A DNA stretch of 60,036 nt. Source: Chloroflexota bacterium. GTDB lineage: Bacteria; Chloroflexota; Anaerolineae; Anaerolineales; Villigracilaceae. Positions 8,810 through 17,446 of the stretch are shown piece by piece. Within the stretch, counting starts at the first letter, position 1. Each line of letters opens with the position of its first letter. The translations under genes and the position numbers were made by a program. Under the pieces are notes generated by a model that was not told where the DNA came from, searched no databases, and worked only from the letters and a program-made list of their open reading frames with translations. Where the stretch lies: positions 1 through 60,036 of the forward strand of contig JAKAKJ010000018.1 in NCBI GenBank assembly GCA_021824575.1, given 5' to 3'.

Positions 8810-8869
8810 AAAAGCGCGGCGGGTTTTACAGATTTTTTTTCTTTCCGCGCAATTTTGCGGACAAGCACT

Positions 8870-10684
8870 CTAAAGATTCAAAACTCTTTCCCGGTATTCC
8901 TGCAACTCGATCATCGCCGGGCGTTCAAGCTCGGCGATTTCTTCCACGTCGAGAAAGAGCCGTCCCTGTTCATAGCGAATCAATTTCAGCGATTTGTTCA
9001 CATCTTCCAGCATGTTCATCCCATAGCGTTTTTCGATTCTGCGGACAATCGTCTGGATGATCGCGAACGACATCTTGCTCAAAGATTCGAGCGGTTGATT
9101 GTGGTGAACCCGTTCCTGGAGATCAACCTGGGCGATAGCGCTTAGGCCAAATTTCTCGAATACATCAATAAGCAATCCAGTCTCAACGCCATAGCCAGAT
9201 GAAAATTGCAGCTGTTCGAGCGCGGAACGTCGTCCGCCGTATTCGCCTGACAACGGCTGGATCAAGCCGGAAAGTTCGGGGAAGAATAGGTTCAGCAAGG
9301 GCCGCGCTGTCAATTCGGTAACGCGCCCGCCTCCGCCCGCCTGAAGCTTGTTGTCCACTTTTAAAGGGCGGCGATAAAAACCCTTCACGAACTGAATCTC
9401 AGGATGCAGAATGAGCGGCCCGAGTAATCCATATACAAAACGCGGATGAACGTTGACGATATCCGTATCAATCCAGACGAGGATATCGCCGCGCGTCAGG
9501 TAGAGACTCTTCCACAACGCCTCGCCTTTTCCGGTTCGGGGCCCGAGAACAGGCAGAACCTGTTGATGGATGTAAACCGGCACATCCAGTTCCGCGGCAA
9601 TTTCCCGCGTGCGATCGCTTGAATCCGAATCAACGAGAATCATCTCGTCCACCAAATCAACCCGGCCCATCAGCGCCTGCTTGATGGTTTTGATCACCTG
9701 CCCCACCGTTTCTTCCTCGTCCAAAGCGGGGAGCGCCAAGCTGATTGTTAGATTCTGTTTCCGTTTCGATTCCAGCAAAAGATCAAGATCGGCAAATTCG
9801 CCAGCATGGTATGTATTCTCGGCGAACCACTTATCCACTAAAACGGAAATCGCATTGCGGCCCACAACTTCGCTGTCCATGTTGGATGGCAGCGGCCGGC
9901 GGGATTTCACGATCAGCACACCTTTGGAACTCTCGCGCAAGATTGCATCTGCAACGGGGCCAATTGAAATCAAAGAATCTTTCGGGCGGGCGGTCGCGCC
10001 CAAAACTACAAGATCGCTTTCTTTTGACGTCTCGAGAATGGCTTGCACCGGGTCATTTGTGTGAATCTGCATCCGCTTGACCTCCGGCAGGTTTTTCAAC
10101 ACTCGTTCCATCCCTTTGAAAGCCGGGTCCATTGGATGCTCGCCGGCGGCAGGCAATATATGCAAAGCGGTCAGCCGGGAATGACTTACGCTCGAAATGG
10201 AAAGTCCCAATCGAAGCGAAAGTTCAGCATAAGGTCCGCCGCGCAGCGATACCAGCACATGTGCGGGAGATTCGGAAATTTGCCCGCTGGCAATGACCAT
10301 ATCACACGGAGGAAAACGCAGCGCCTCGCCAAGTGTGATCTTCAATCCATCAAAGAATGATGGCTGTAGAATCACAAGGTCCGGTTCTTCTTCCAGGACG
10401 ATACGAATAAGCTCCTCCCACGGCTCATGCGAAACGTGGATGCGCTGTAAAGCATCCACGCCCCTTTTTGCGGCGGTCTCACGCAAAAGTTTACGCAGAT
10501 GCCGCGCCGGCACCGCGGCCTTGCTCAGCGACTCATCGCTGGATATGCCAACGATTCCAACAAGTAGAACACAGGATTCGTCCGCGATGTTCAATGCCGC
10601 CTGAAGCGCGGAATCATAACTCGAACCATAAACGATTGGCACGAGGATTTTGCGGAACAAACTTGCCGAGTAACGACTTTTCAT
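8870..10684 (-). CDS. gpgS: Universal-stress-domain / glucosyl-3-phosphoglycerate synthase fusion
   Basis: A 604-aa protein with two parts. Residues ~10-262 look like two successive universal-stress-protein domains; the second has VVLGATARPKDSL and ends in GVLIVK. Residues ~310-604 are a GT81-type glucosyl-3-phosphoglycerate synthase: PALDEEETVG (~319), DSDSSDRT (~352), GKGEALWKS (~385) and the metal-binding DTD (~406). The catalytic part transfers glucose from an NDP-glucose to 3-phosphoglycerate, the first step to glucosylglycerate. Ordinary GpgS is about 320 aa, so the N-terminal half is extra. The ATG follows the GT4 stop after 1 nt, with AAAGGG as ribosome site. The USP part may bind ATP or another nucleotide and gate activity; this is inference. 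Confidence 0.85.
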   Translation of the reverse strand: MKSRYSASLFRKILVPIVYGSSYDSALQAALNIADESCVLLVGIVGISSDESLSKAAVPARHLRKLLRETAAKRGVDALQRIHVSHEPWEELIRIVLEEEPDLVILQPSFFDGLKITLGEALRFPPCDMVIASGQISESPAHVLVSLRGGPYAELSLRLGLSISSVSHSRLTALHILPAAGEHPMDPAFKGMERVLKNLPEVKRMQIHTNDPVQAILETSKESDLVVLGATARPKDSLISIGPVADAILRESSKGVLIVKSRRPLPSNMDSEVVGRNAISVLVDKWFAENTYHAGEFADLDLLLESKRKQNLTISLALPALDEEETVGQVIKTIKQALMGRVDLVDEMILVDSDSSDRTREIAAELDVPVYIHQQVLPVLGPRTGKGEALWKSLYLTRGDILVWIDTDIVNVHPRFVYGLLGPLILHPEIQFVKGFYRRPLKVDNKLQAGGGGRVTELTARPLLNLFFPELSGLIQPLSGEYGGRRSALEQLQFSSGYGVETGLLIDVFEKFGLSAIAQVDLQERVHHNQPLESLSKMSFAIIQTIVRRIEKRYGMNMLEDVNKSLKLIRYEQGRLFLDVEEIAELERPAMIELQEYRERVLNL

Positions 10685-10685
10685 T

Positions 10686-11909
10686 TCAACCCTTTCTCAA
10701 AAGCAATGGCGCTATTTTTTTTGAATAAATCTTTTCCCAGCGATAATCACTACGCACGCGTTCGCGAAGGGCGAAGAGCGAACTCTTCTTCAAATAATCA
10801 GCAAGCAGCATTGCGACCTTTTTGGGGTCTTCATCTGGCGAGAAAAAAGTGACCTGCAAGTTTCCCAAATCGCGCAGAGGCGCAATGTCCGCACAGAAAA
10901 CAGGAACGGATGCAAGCCCGGCTTCGAGGATTGGGATTCCAAAACCTTCTTCACGACTTGGATAGAACAACGCGTCCGCGAGGCGATAGAAATCGGCGAT
11001 CACTTCATCGGATAAATATTGATCGCTCAGCTCGGCGAGGAAGCGCGCCGCGCCTTCAAGCTTCAACTCACGACGAAGCGCAACCAGTCGTTCGAAATAC
11101 CGGATGTTGGCCGGGTTGTGCGGCCCAAGCGGACCTGTCACGACGAGCATTGCCCGTTTAAATTCTGAACGCAACTCAGCGAGGACGCGCAAAGCCAGTT
11201 CGATATTTTTTCGCGGCGTAATGCGGACAGGCAATAAAAGCAACGGTGAAGCAGACAACAAATCAAGTTGTTTGATAAATTCCTGCGTTTGCGCTTCGAG
11301 TTTAAGAAAATGATTCACGTCAATTCCATTTGAGATCACATGGACGCGTTCGTTTTCAACTCCGAACAATCGGGTGAGTTCGTCTCGGCGCGATTCGGAC
11401 ACAACCACTTGAGCAGCGTTCGGCCAATCAGTGCGAAGCAAATCCCACGGATAGCCATCGTGAAGTTCATTCCGATAGCGCGGCGTTGTCCACGCCAGGT
11501 CGTGATGCCAGAGAATCAAACGCGGACGCGATTGGCTTTCTGATATTTGTTTCAACGCAGCTGTCAACGCAAGATTTTTGTTCAACGAACAAACATTATG
11601 AGCGATGAGCCAATCTGCATCAGCAATCGTTTTGAGCAATTCGGCTCGAATCCGCTCGACGAGTGGATCAAATTCCTTTGGCACGCGCCCGGCATCGAGG
11701 TCCGATTTGAGCGACAAAATTTCGGGATGGCGCGAATCTGCCAGCGGGAGTTGAACGAATCGAATCCGCGCGTCGAATTGTCCGCCGCGTCCGGCAACAA
11801 CGCAAACGTCATGTCCCGCGTCCGCCATCAAGCGCGCATGATGACCCATGACGGTCTCCACGCCGCCGACGACCGGAGGCGCAGCATAATGCAACAGGAC
11901 GATCTTCAT
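10686..11909 (-). CDS. GT4-family glycosyltransferase
   Basis: A 407-aa GT-B retaining glycosyltransferase. The N-terminal domain starts IVLLHYAAPPVVGGVE, with the glycine-rich acceptor loop; the C-terminal domain has VRITPRKNIELA and the nucleotide-sugar-binding YPSREEGFGIPILEAGLASVPV signature. A strong ribosome site (AGGAGGTGA) precedes the ATG. It lies between the phosphatase gene and gpgS in one minus-strand operon, so a role in extending glucosylglycerate, or in a related glycoside, is likely. The donor sugar cannot be told from sequence. Confidence 0.8.
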   Translation of the reverse strand: MKIVLLHYAAPPVVGGVETVMGHHARLMADAGHDVCVVAGRGGQFDARIRFVQLPLADSRHPEILSLKSDLDAGRVPKEFDPLVERIRAELLKTIADADWLIAHNVCSLNKNLALTAALKQISESQSRPRLILWHHDLAWTTPRYRNELHDGYPWDLLRTDWPNAAQVVVSESRRDELTRLFGVENERVHVISNGIDVNHFLKLEAQTQEFIKQLDLLSASPLLLLPVRITPRKNIELALRVLAELRSEFKRAMLVVTGPLGPHNPANIRYFERLVALRRELKLEGAARFLAELSDQYLSDEVIADFYRLADALFYPSREEGFGIPILEAGLASVPVFCADIAPLRDLGNLQVTFFSPDEDPKKVAMLLADYLKKSSLFALRERVRSDYRWEKIYSKKIAPLLLRKG

Positions 11910-11950
11910 TTCACCTCCTGTTTTATCTTTATATCACGAACTCGCTGCGT

Positions 11951-12514
11951 TTATTCAGAACTGATTTCGATTCTCTGCCACGCACCGTTATCGGGGATCA
12001 GCTTCCAGACATCATCAATCGGATGTCCCTGATATTCAGCAAGGATGACTGCCAGCGCAAATCCGTGCGAAACAATCGCAACCGTTTCGGATGGGTGTTG
12101 GGAAACAATTTCATGAACCGCGGCGAGGACGCGTGACCGTACTTGAGCAACCGTTTCGCCGCCGGGCGGAGCAATATTCAACGGGTCGAGGCGACGGCGC
12201 TCGAAATGATCGGCGTAGCGCGACCGGATATCAGCGACCAGCATTCCCTGCCATTCGCCTTGATGAATCTCGCGCAGACGCCGATCAATTTGGATTGGCA
12301 GGCCGGTCGCCTCGGAAAGTTCCTGGGCAGTCTCAAAGGCGCGTATGAGGTCGCTGGAATAGATCGCACTGATGGAAACATCTTTCAATTCCTGCGCAAT
12401 GCGGACCGCTTGTGTGCGGCCGCGTTCGTTCAAAGCAACGTCGGCCTGTCCCTGCCAACGTCCTTCCAGATTCCAATCTGTTTCGCCGTGCCGGATCAAA
12501 ATGAGATCAGTCAT
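11951..12514 (-). CDS. gpgP: Histidine phosphatase, probable glucosyl-3-phosphoglycerate phosphatase
   Basis: A 187-aa phosphoglycerate-mutase-like histidine phosphatase. The catalytic pocket is complete: LIRHGETDWN (phosphorylated His9), Arg58 in SSDLIRAFETA, the acid Glu82 in REIHQGEW, and His150 in VSHGFAL. In mycobacteria GpgP, first annotated as a phosphoglycerate mutase, belongs to this same superfamily and dephosphorylates glucosyl-3-phosphoglycerate. Its position between two GT4 genes, two genes before gpgS in the same operon, makes GpgP the best call. A different phosphatase specificity remains possible since the superfamily is broad. Confidence 0.75.
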   Translation of the reverse strand: MTDLILIRHGETDWNLEGRWQGQADVALNERGRTQAVRIAQELKDVSISAIYSSDLIRAFETAQELSEATGLPIQIDRRLREIHQGEWQGMLVADIRSRYADHFERRRLDPLNIAPPGGETVAQVRSRVLAAVHEIVSQHPSETVAIVSHGFALAVILAEYQGHPIDDVWKLIPDNGAWQRIEISSE

Positions 12515-12545
12515 CGCGCTCGATCTAATTTTTCATCCCATTTTC

Positions 12546-13829
12546 TCAGACGGCCTGCCCCACAAACGAATGCAACAGCGCACGCAGCTGGTGTTCCAGA
12601 ACCCCGTACGAATAAAACCGTTTGGCTAACTGGTAGTTCTGTTCGACCATTTGTTGAACATACGGCTTATCTGTGAGCACCCTCCGCACCTGAGCGACAG
12701 TTTCGTCAGTGATAAACCCTTCGAACTCGATGGCGCGAAACCCCTTCGGCTTGATATCCACTGCGTAGGTGGTGTAATTGTTGACAAGGATTGGGCGCCG
12801 AAAATATACGGCTTCCAGAAATCCGTTTCCAAAACCTTCCAAGAGTGATGGATAAGTCACCAGATCGGCAAATGGATAAACATCCCAGAGCGAGTAAACC
12901 TTGCGTCCGTCAGGCGTTCTATCACGGTGCTCGCTGACAATATCCGACGCAAAATTCGTTTTGACATTCAACAACTTTGCATAGCCGCGAACATGCCGCT
13001 CGTACGCGTCGCCTTCGTCGCCGCCGCTATGCGAGACCACAAAATTGACAGGCAGGTTCAGCCGGTTGATCAGCTCGATGGAGATTTCGATTCCCTTGCG
13101 GCGGACGACCCGCGTGGGCTGAAGAAAAAGATAATGGCCCGGTTCCAGTTTCAGGTCGACGCGCAATGTATCCGTATATTCATCTGGCGGAGTTGGAGGG
13201 TGATCGAAATCCATCACGTTGGGAATGATCCACGGCGATACGCCGCGGCGATACGCCAATTGATCCGCCGCCAACGAGTTGATTGCCACATGACGCACGC
13301 TCCGCAAGCGCGGCGGAAAAGCCATTTCGAGGTAATCCCACACACAGTTTGCCAGAAAACGTTCGCGCTCCCAGAAGAAATCATGGTGATGGGCAATGGT
13401 GTGAATACCGGTCTCGGCAATGAATTCCGTCAGCGCAATACCCAATGGAATATTGAGCGGGATAGCCAGCGCATTTTCAACCAGCAGCAGGTGGATATCA
13501 AATTCCTTGACGAAGCGATATAGTTCCTCTTTGAGATATTGCGATATCTCGTGAATCTTTCGCGTCGTCTCCGGTGAGCGAACAGACTGAGTAAATGATT
13601 CCGTGTAAATCGCCAATATGTCAGGATGTTCAAAGTGTGCTTCAGGAACCAACCGATACTGCCCGGCTGGACAATCACACAACCCTGCGAAGAAAAAGCA
13701 CGTATGACCCAGCCTCGACAAGATGTGGCACCATTTCAATGTTTCCAGAGAAACGCCGTCCGTGCTGTCGAAACGGGTCGAGACGAAACCAATGCGAAGA
13801 TTGGATGCGGGGATAACAGAAGCGGTCAT
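12546..13829 (-). CDS. GT4-family glycosyltransferase, candidate mannosylglucosylglycerate synthase
   Basis: A 427-aa GT-B enzyme. I start at ATG 13829, 1 nt after the upstream TGA (TGATATG), with GAAGGA 10 nt before it; a start upstream would overlap the hydrolase by about 60 nt. The N-terminus has VSTRFDSTDGVSLET, followed by an unusual HHHDFFWERERF stretch, and the donor domain has QPTRVVRRKGIE and YPSLLEGFGNGFLEA. Co-location with glucosylglycerate synthesis and breakdown genes suggests that it adds a sugar, possibly mannose, to glucosylglycerate, as in the mannosylglucosylglycerate route known from Petrotoga and Rhodopirellula. That specificity is inference from context. Confidence 0.7.
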   Translation of the reverse strand: MTASVIPASNLRIGFVSTRFDSTDGVSLETLKWCHILSRLGHTCFFFAGLCDCPAGQYRLVPEAHFEHPDILAIYTESFTQSVRSPETTRKIHEISQYLKEELYRFVKEFDIHLLLVENALAIPLNIPLGIALTEFIAETGIHTIAHHHDFFWERERFLANCVWDYLEMAFPPRLRSVRHVAINSLAADQLAYRRGVSPWIIPNVMDFDHPPTPPDEYTDTLRVDLKLEPGHYLFLQPTRVVRRKGIEISIELINRLNLPVNFVVSHSGGDEGDAYERHVRGYAKLLNVKTNFASDIVSEHRDRTPDGRKVYSLWDVYPFADLVTYPSLLEGFGNGFLEAVYFRRPILVNNYTTYAVDIKPKGFRAIEFEGFITDETVAQVRRVLTDKPYVQQMVEQNYQLAKRFYSYGVLEHQLRALLHSFVGQAV

Positions 13830-13830
13830 A

Positions 13831-15630
13831 TCACTGTTTGTCCTTCGATGCCTGGATTGCCAAATCAATAAATATCGCCGCAGACCAGCCAAAAGTCGAA
13901 GCGGCTTTGGGCGGAACCTTGCCGGTATCAGGATTGTAGTATTCGTAAATGTCGTCCTGCCCCATGATCATTTCAAGCGTGCGATCACGCAGCTCGCGCG
14001 CCAATTCCGGATAACCACTGCGTTGCAAACCTTCGATCAAAAGATAATTGATGTTCACCCACGTTGGGCCGCGCCACATGACCAGCGGTTCAAATTTCGG
14101 GTCATCGTGTGCGACCGTTGGGACTGGATATTGAGTCCAGAATTGGTGTTTATCTGTCAGGTGCGCGACGAGGCGCGCGGCAATTTCCGGCGGCATCCGC
14201 CCTGTGATCAACGGGAAGAGGCTGAACGGCGTTCGGACCCCGACGCGAGACTCGTTCCTCGTGGCCCAAAACAATCCCGTGTCTTCATCCCAGCGCAGGC
14301 GGACCATCCGCTCCGCTTGTTTGTCTGCGCGGCTTGCCCACAACTCCATATCCTGCGGAAGGCCGAGAACGCGCGCGATATTCGACAACGCTTCCTGTTC
14401 CAGGCAGAGATACGTGTTCAAATCCGGAGACTCGACCGGCATTCCCTCATCCCACAGCGGGCTGTTATCCAGGCCTGATGAATATGGATGATGATATTCG
14501 CACAGGCCATTGCCATCTACATCGTTATGCTCGAACCACCAACTATTCCAGCGCACGATCGGTTCATAGATTTCATCCAGAAATTCCCGATCGTGATCCA
14601 CCTCGTACAACTTCCACGCAGCCCATGCAATCAACGGCGGCTTGGTCACATCCGCTTCAATCGGGAACTCAAGGTGGGTCACCGTACCCTCATCATGGAC
14701 TGCATCCGGGATCATTCCATCGAGCCGCTGATGGTCCAACAAGACGCGCAACTGATCGTGAGCCAGCCCCGGTTCGATATGACGATAAGCCAGCGCATGA
14801 AAGTAGGCGTCCCATTGCCAGATGCCGACATAATGAATCATGGAAGGCGTCATTGCTTCGCGCGTCGTGTAAAAGCGCGTGGAAATCAGGCCGGCCCGCA
14901 TGATCCACCAGGCATAATAATATTGGGCGCGATACATCTCCGATACTTGCGGCGCGGCGGAAAACCAATCGTGCCAGCGGCGCGCAGCCGCTTCCAGCAC
15001 GGCGTCGGGCAGCGGAACGTAACGATTAAAACCCAAACGCGGAGTGATGTTCAACAGGAACACGGACGCGCCGGTCGAAACGACCTTCAATTGAATTTGC
15101 TGAACTTCGCCGCCGTCCAGCGGTTTGATCTCGTTACTGACAATCTGGGCATTTGTTGTATAAGCCACGTTGCGGCGGATGTCCCCGGTAAGCCTCAGCA
15201 CACCGCCGCGCCGGTCCATTTGCGCGTTGTCCATCGTCGCGGTCAACGCGACACCGCAAGCGCCTTCCGGCAGGACAAGCATCAGGGTTTCTGTGTCAAC
15301 AAAGGCCAGGGTAAAGACGCCGATGGAAGTCTGGCAATCAAGCCGGTGCGGATACGTGGTCAATTGAAAATCAAGCGGTTTGCCGTTCCCGTCCAAAAAT
15401 TGCCATTGATCAATCAGCGGCGGGCGGTCGCGATAGCCGGAAATCCGCTTGTCAATTTTGAACCAGCGTTCTGCCAGCCGCACCTGAAAATGCTGTTCAG
15501 AGCGAAAGACCAGCAAGCGCGAGCCGCGTTCGCTGAATGGTATCTGGCGAAGGTTGATTCGGTTCTTTAAAAGGTTGAGGTAGGGTGAGTTAATCTCAAG
15601 CAATATCGTCTTCTCAGATTTACTTGCCAT
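13831..15630 (-). CDS. GH63-type hydrolase (glucosylglycerate/mannosylglycerate hydrolase-like)
   Basis: A 599-aa (alpha/alpha)6-barrel glycosidase of the GH63 type. The N-terminal ~220 residues form a beta-sandwich-like domain. The barrel carries GIWQWDAYFHALAY with the Asp expected as general acid, then LDNSPLWDEGM, WRGPTWVNINYLLIEGL and a terminal YEYYNPDTGKVPP...FGWSA. Bacterial members of this size include mannosylglycerate hydrolases and the mycobacterial glucosylglycerate hydrolase. No signal peptide is seen, so it should act on an intracellular solute. The start overlaps the phosphorylase stop by 11 nt. It would release glucose (or mannose) and glycerate during osmotic downshift or starvation recovery. 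Confidence 0.75.
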   Translation of the reverse strand: MASKSEKTILLEINSPYLNLLKNRINLRQIPFSERGSRLLVFRSEQHFQVRLAERWFKIDKRISGYRDRPPLIDQWQFLDGNGKPLDFQLTTYPHRLDCQTSIGVFTLAFVDTETLMLVLPEGACGVALTATMDNAQMDRRGGVLRLTGDIRRNVAYTTNAQIVSNEIKPLDGGEVQQIQLKVVSTGASVFLLNITPRLGFNRYVPLPDAVLEAAARRWHDWFSAAPQVSEMYRAQYYYAWWIMRAGLISTRFYTTREAMTPSMIHYVGIWQWDAYFHALAYRHIEPGLAHDQLRVLLDHQRLDGMIPDAVHDEGTVTHLEFPIEADVTKPPLIAWAAWKLYEVDHDREFLDEIYEPIVRWNSWWFEHNDVDGNGLCEYHHPYSSGLDNSPLWDEGMPVESPDLNTYLCLEQEALSNIARVLGLPQDMELWASRADKQAERMVRLRWDEDTGLFWATRNESRVGVRTPFSLFPLITGRMPPEIAARLVAHLTDKHQFWTQYPVPTVAHDDPKFEPLVMWRGPTWVNINYLLIEGLQRSGYPELARELRDRTLEMIMGQDDIYEYYNPDTGKVPPKAASTFGWSAAIFIDLAIQASKDKQ

Positions 15631-17335
15631 TAGACAACCACAAAGTTTGATACGGCTTCAGCGCGAATCCATCTTTGCCGGAAAAGCTTTGAGCCGTAAC
15701 GAGATCGCTCCATTCGATTGACGGCGACAAACGCATGTCTGCCGAATGTAAATTGACTGACTGTAATTCAGCAGTCACGTTATGAAAGCACAAAACCTGT
15801 TCGTCTCTCGCCTCGCGAAGAATTGCAAATACGCCGCTTCCAAATTCTAACACGCGTTGTTTTCCGTAAGGATCGAAAGCCGCATGCGCCGCGCGGACCA
15901 TCAACAAACGTGACAGGCGATAAAAAACTTGCGACCTCAAAGATTTTTCATCCGCAAGTTCCAATTCAATTTTTTCAAATTGGAGTTTTTGGCGATTGAC
16001 ACTTCGATTGCTTCCGGTTTGCGTCACACCTTCCGGCCAGCCGCGCGAGCCAAACAAACTGTGAAAATAGATTCCAGGCAAGCCGGCGAATGAAAACAAA
16101 ATTGCGTGAGCTGTTACAAACCGCTCGATATTTTGGTCAATCGAATCGACCGGGTCAGACAGCGCGTCAAAGTAATTGACATTCAATTCATACGGACTTT
16201 GATTTCCATCGGGATTGACTTTATAAGAAACCAATCCTCCGCGCGACTTGATCCGTTCTGTCATCGCTTCGATCTCGACCTCGGGCAGGATTCCGCGCAA
16301 CGGGTTTAATCCAATCCCGTCGTGGGACGCGAGAAAATTGAAGAACGCGACTTTATCTGACGGCAGCTTCAGAGTCGAGGCCCAACGCGTCAGCGCCGAC
16401 GCGTTCCCTGTTTGAAAAGCGTGCAAAACCAATGGCGGCAGGGAAAAGTTGTAAACGAGTTGCGCTTCATTCGCGCCATTACCAAAATATGAAATATTTT
16501 CCGCGTGCGGAACGTTCGTTTCGGTAATCAATTTGACATGTGGGGCGACTTCATCCAGAACCGCGCGCAGTAACTGAACGATCCGGTGCGTTTGCGGCAA
16601 ACTGATACATGACGTTCCGCTTTCCTTCCAAATATAGGCAATCGCGTCGAGACGGATAAATTCCGCGCCGCGAGAAACATAAAACAACAACAACTCGATC
16701 ACTTCCAACAAAACTTGTGGATTGTGATAATTCAAATCCACCTGGTCGGCGCTGAATGTCGTCCAGATTTTCTTCTCACGACCAATGCCTACGCGAAATG
16801 TAGTTAGCAACGGAAGCGCACGCGGGCGGACGACGCGCGAAAGATCAGTCTCCCCTTTTACTTCGATGAAATAGTCCCGGTACGCAGGATCGTTACGTAG
16901 AAAACCGCGAAACCATGAACTTTGGGTTGATGCGTGGTTGATCACCGCGTCGAACATCAAACGGAAGTGATTTCCGAGTTGTTCAATATTATTCCATGCG
17001 CCGTATTGCGGAGCGACCGCGCGATAATCCATCACCGAAAATCCATCGTCCGACGACCAGGGATAAAACGGCAAAATGTGAAGGCCGCTGACCACGCCTT
17101 TTAGATGGCGCCCACAAAACTCCGTCAGGGTTTGAAGCGGCAATTCGCCAACTTCTTGAATCTGGTCAGGGTACGTAATCAAAATCGAATCGGCGTGAGT
17201 CAGCTTTGAACTGCGGGAAGAAGAAATTCGAGGGCGATATTTATCCAGTATGGCTGACAGTCGAGGCAAAATCGGAACGCTCGTTTCTTCATCATAAATT
17301 TGAGCCAGCAAGAATTGAATCGCATTTCTCTCCAT
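15620..17335 (-). CDS. GH13_18 phosphorylase, probable glucosylglycerate phosphorylase
   Basis: A 571-aa sucrose-phosphorylase-like enzyme. GH13 motifs are all present: FDAVINHAS, the nucleophile Asp in FIRLDAIAYIWKESGTSC, the acid/base Glu in LITETNVPH, and the ASHDGIGL transition-state Asp. GH13_18 includes sucrose phosphorylase, sucrose-6F-phosphate phosphorylase and glucosylglycerate phosphorylase (described from Meiothermus). The operon with gpgS, a GpgP candidate and a GH63 hydrolase makes glucosylglycerate the likely substrate, giving glucose-1-phosphate and glycerate. It is the first gene of the six-gene minus-strand operon. Confidence 0.75.
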   Translation of the reverse strand: MERNAIQFLLAQIYDEETSVPILPRLSAILDKYRPRISSSRSSKLTHADSILITYPDQIQEVGELPLQTLTEFCGRHLKGVVSGLHILPFYPWSSDDGFSVMDYRAVAPQYGAWNNIEQLGNHFRLMFDAVINHASTQSSWFRGFLRNDPAYRDYFIEVKGETDLSRVVRPRALPLLTTFRVGIGREKKIWTTFSADQVDLNYHNPQVLLEVIELLLFYVSRGAEFIRLDAIAYIWKESGTSCISLPQTHRIVQLLRAVLDEVAPHVKLITETNVPHAENISYFGNGANEAQLVYNFSLPPLVLHAFQTGNASALTRWASTLKLPSDKVAFFNFLASHDGIGLNPLRGILPEVEIEAMTERIKSRGGLVSYKVNPDGNQSPYELNVNYFDALSDPVDSIDQNIERFVTAHAILFSFAGLPGIYFHSLFGSRGWPEGVTQTGSNRSVNRQKLQFEKIELELADEKSLRSQVFYRLSRLLMVRAAHAAFDPYGKQRVLEFGSGVFAILREARDEQVLCFHNVTAELQSVNLHSADMRLSPSIEWSDLVTAQSFSGKDGFALKPYQTLWLSNGK

Positions 17336-17446
17336 GATGACCTATTAATTTCTCCGCACAACAAAACATGATTATGGTGAAGCCGATTCACCCATTAACG
17401 CAAAGTGTCAATGATGGCAACTTCAAATTAGATTATCGGATGACTC

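Noticed and set aside
8811-8855. GCGCGG ... CCGCGC pair with T-run between convergent genes
   Set aside because: Stem is only 6 bp and the T-run is in the loop, so it is not a convincing terminator.
14488-15570. 360-codon plus-strand open frame
   Set aside because: It is fully antisense to the GH63 gene, which has all family motifs; no ribosome site.
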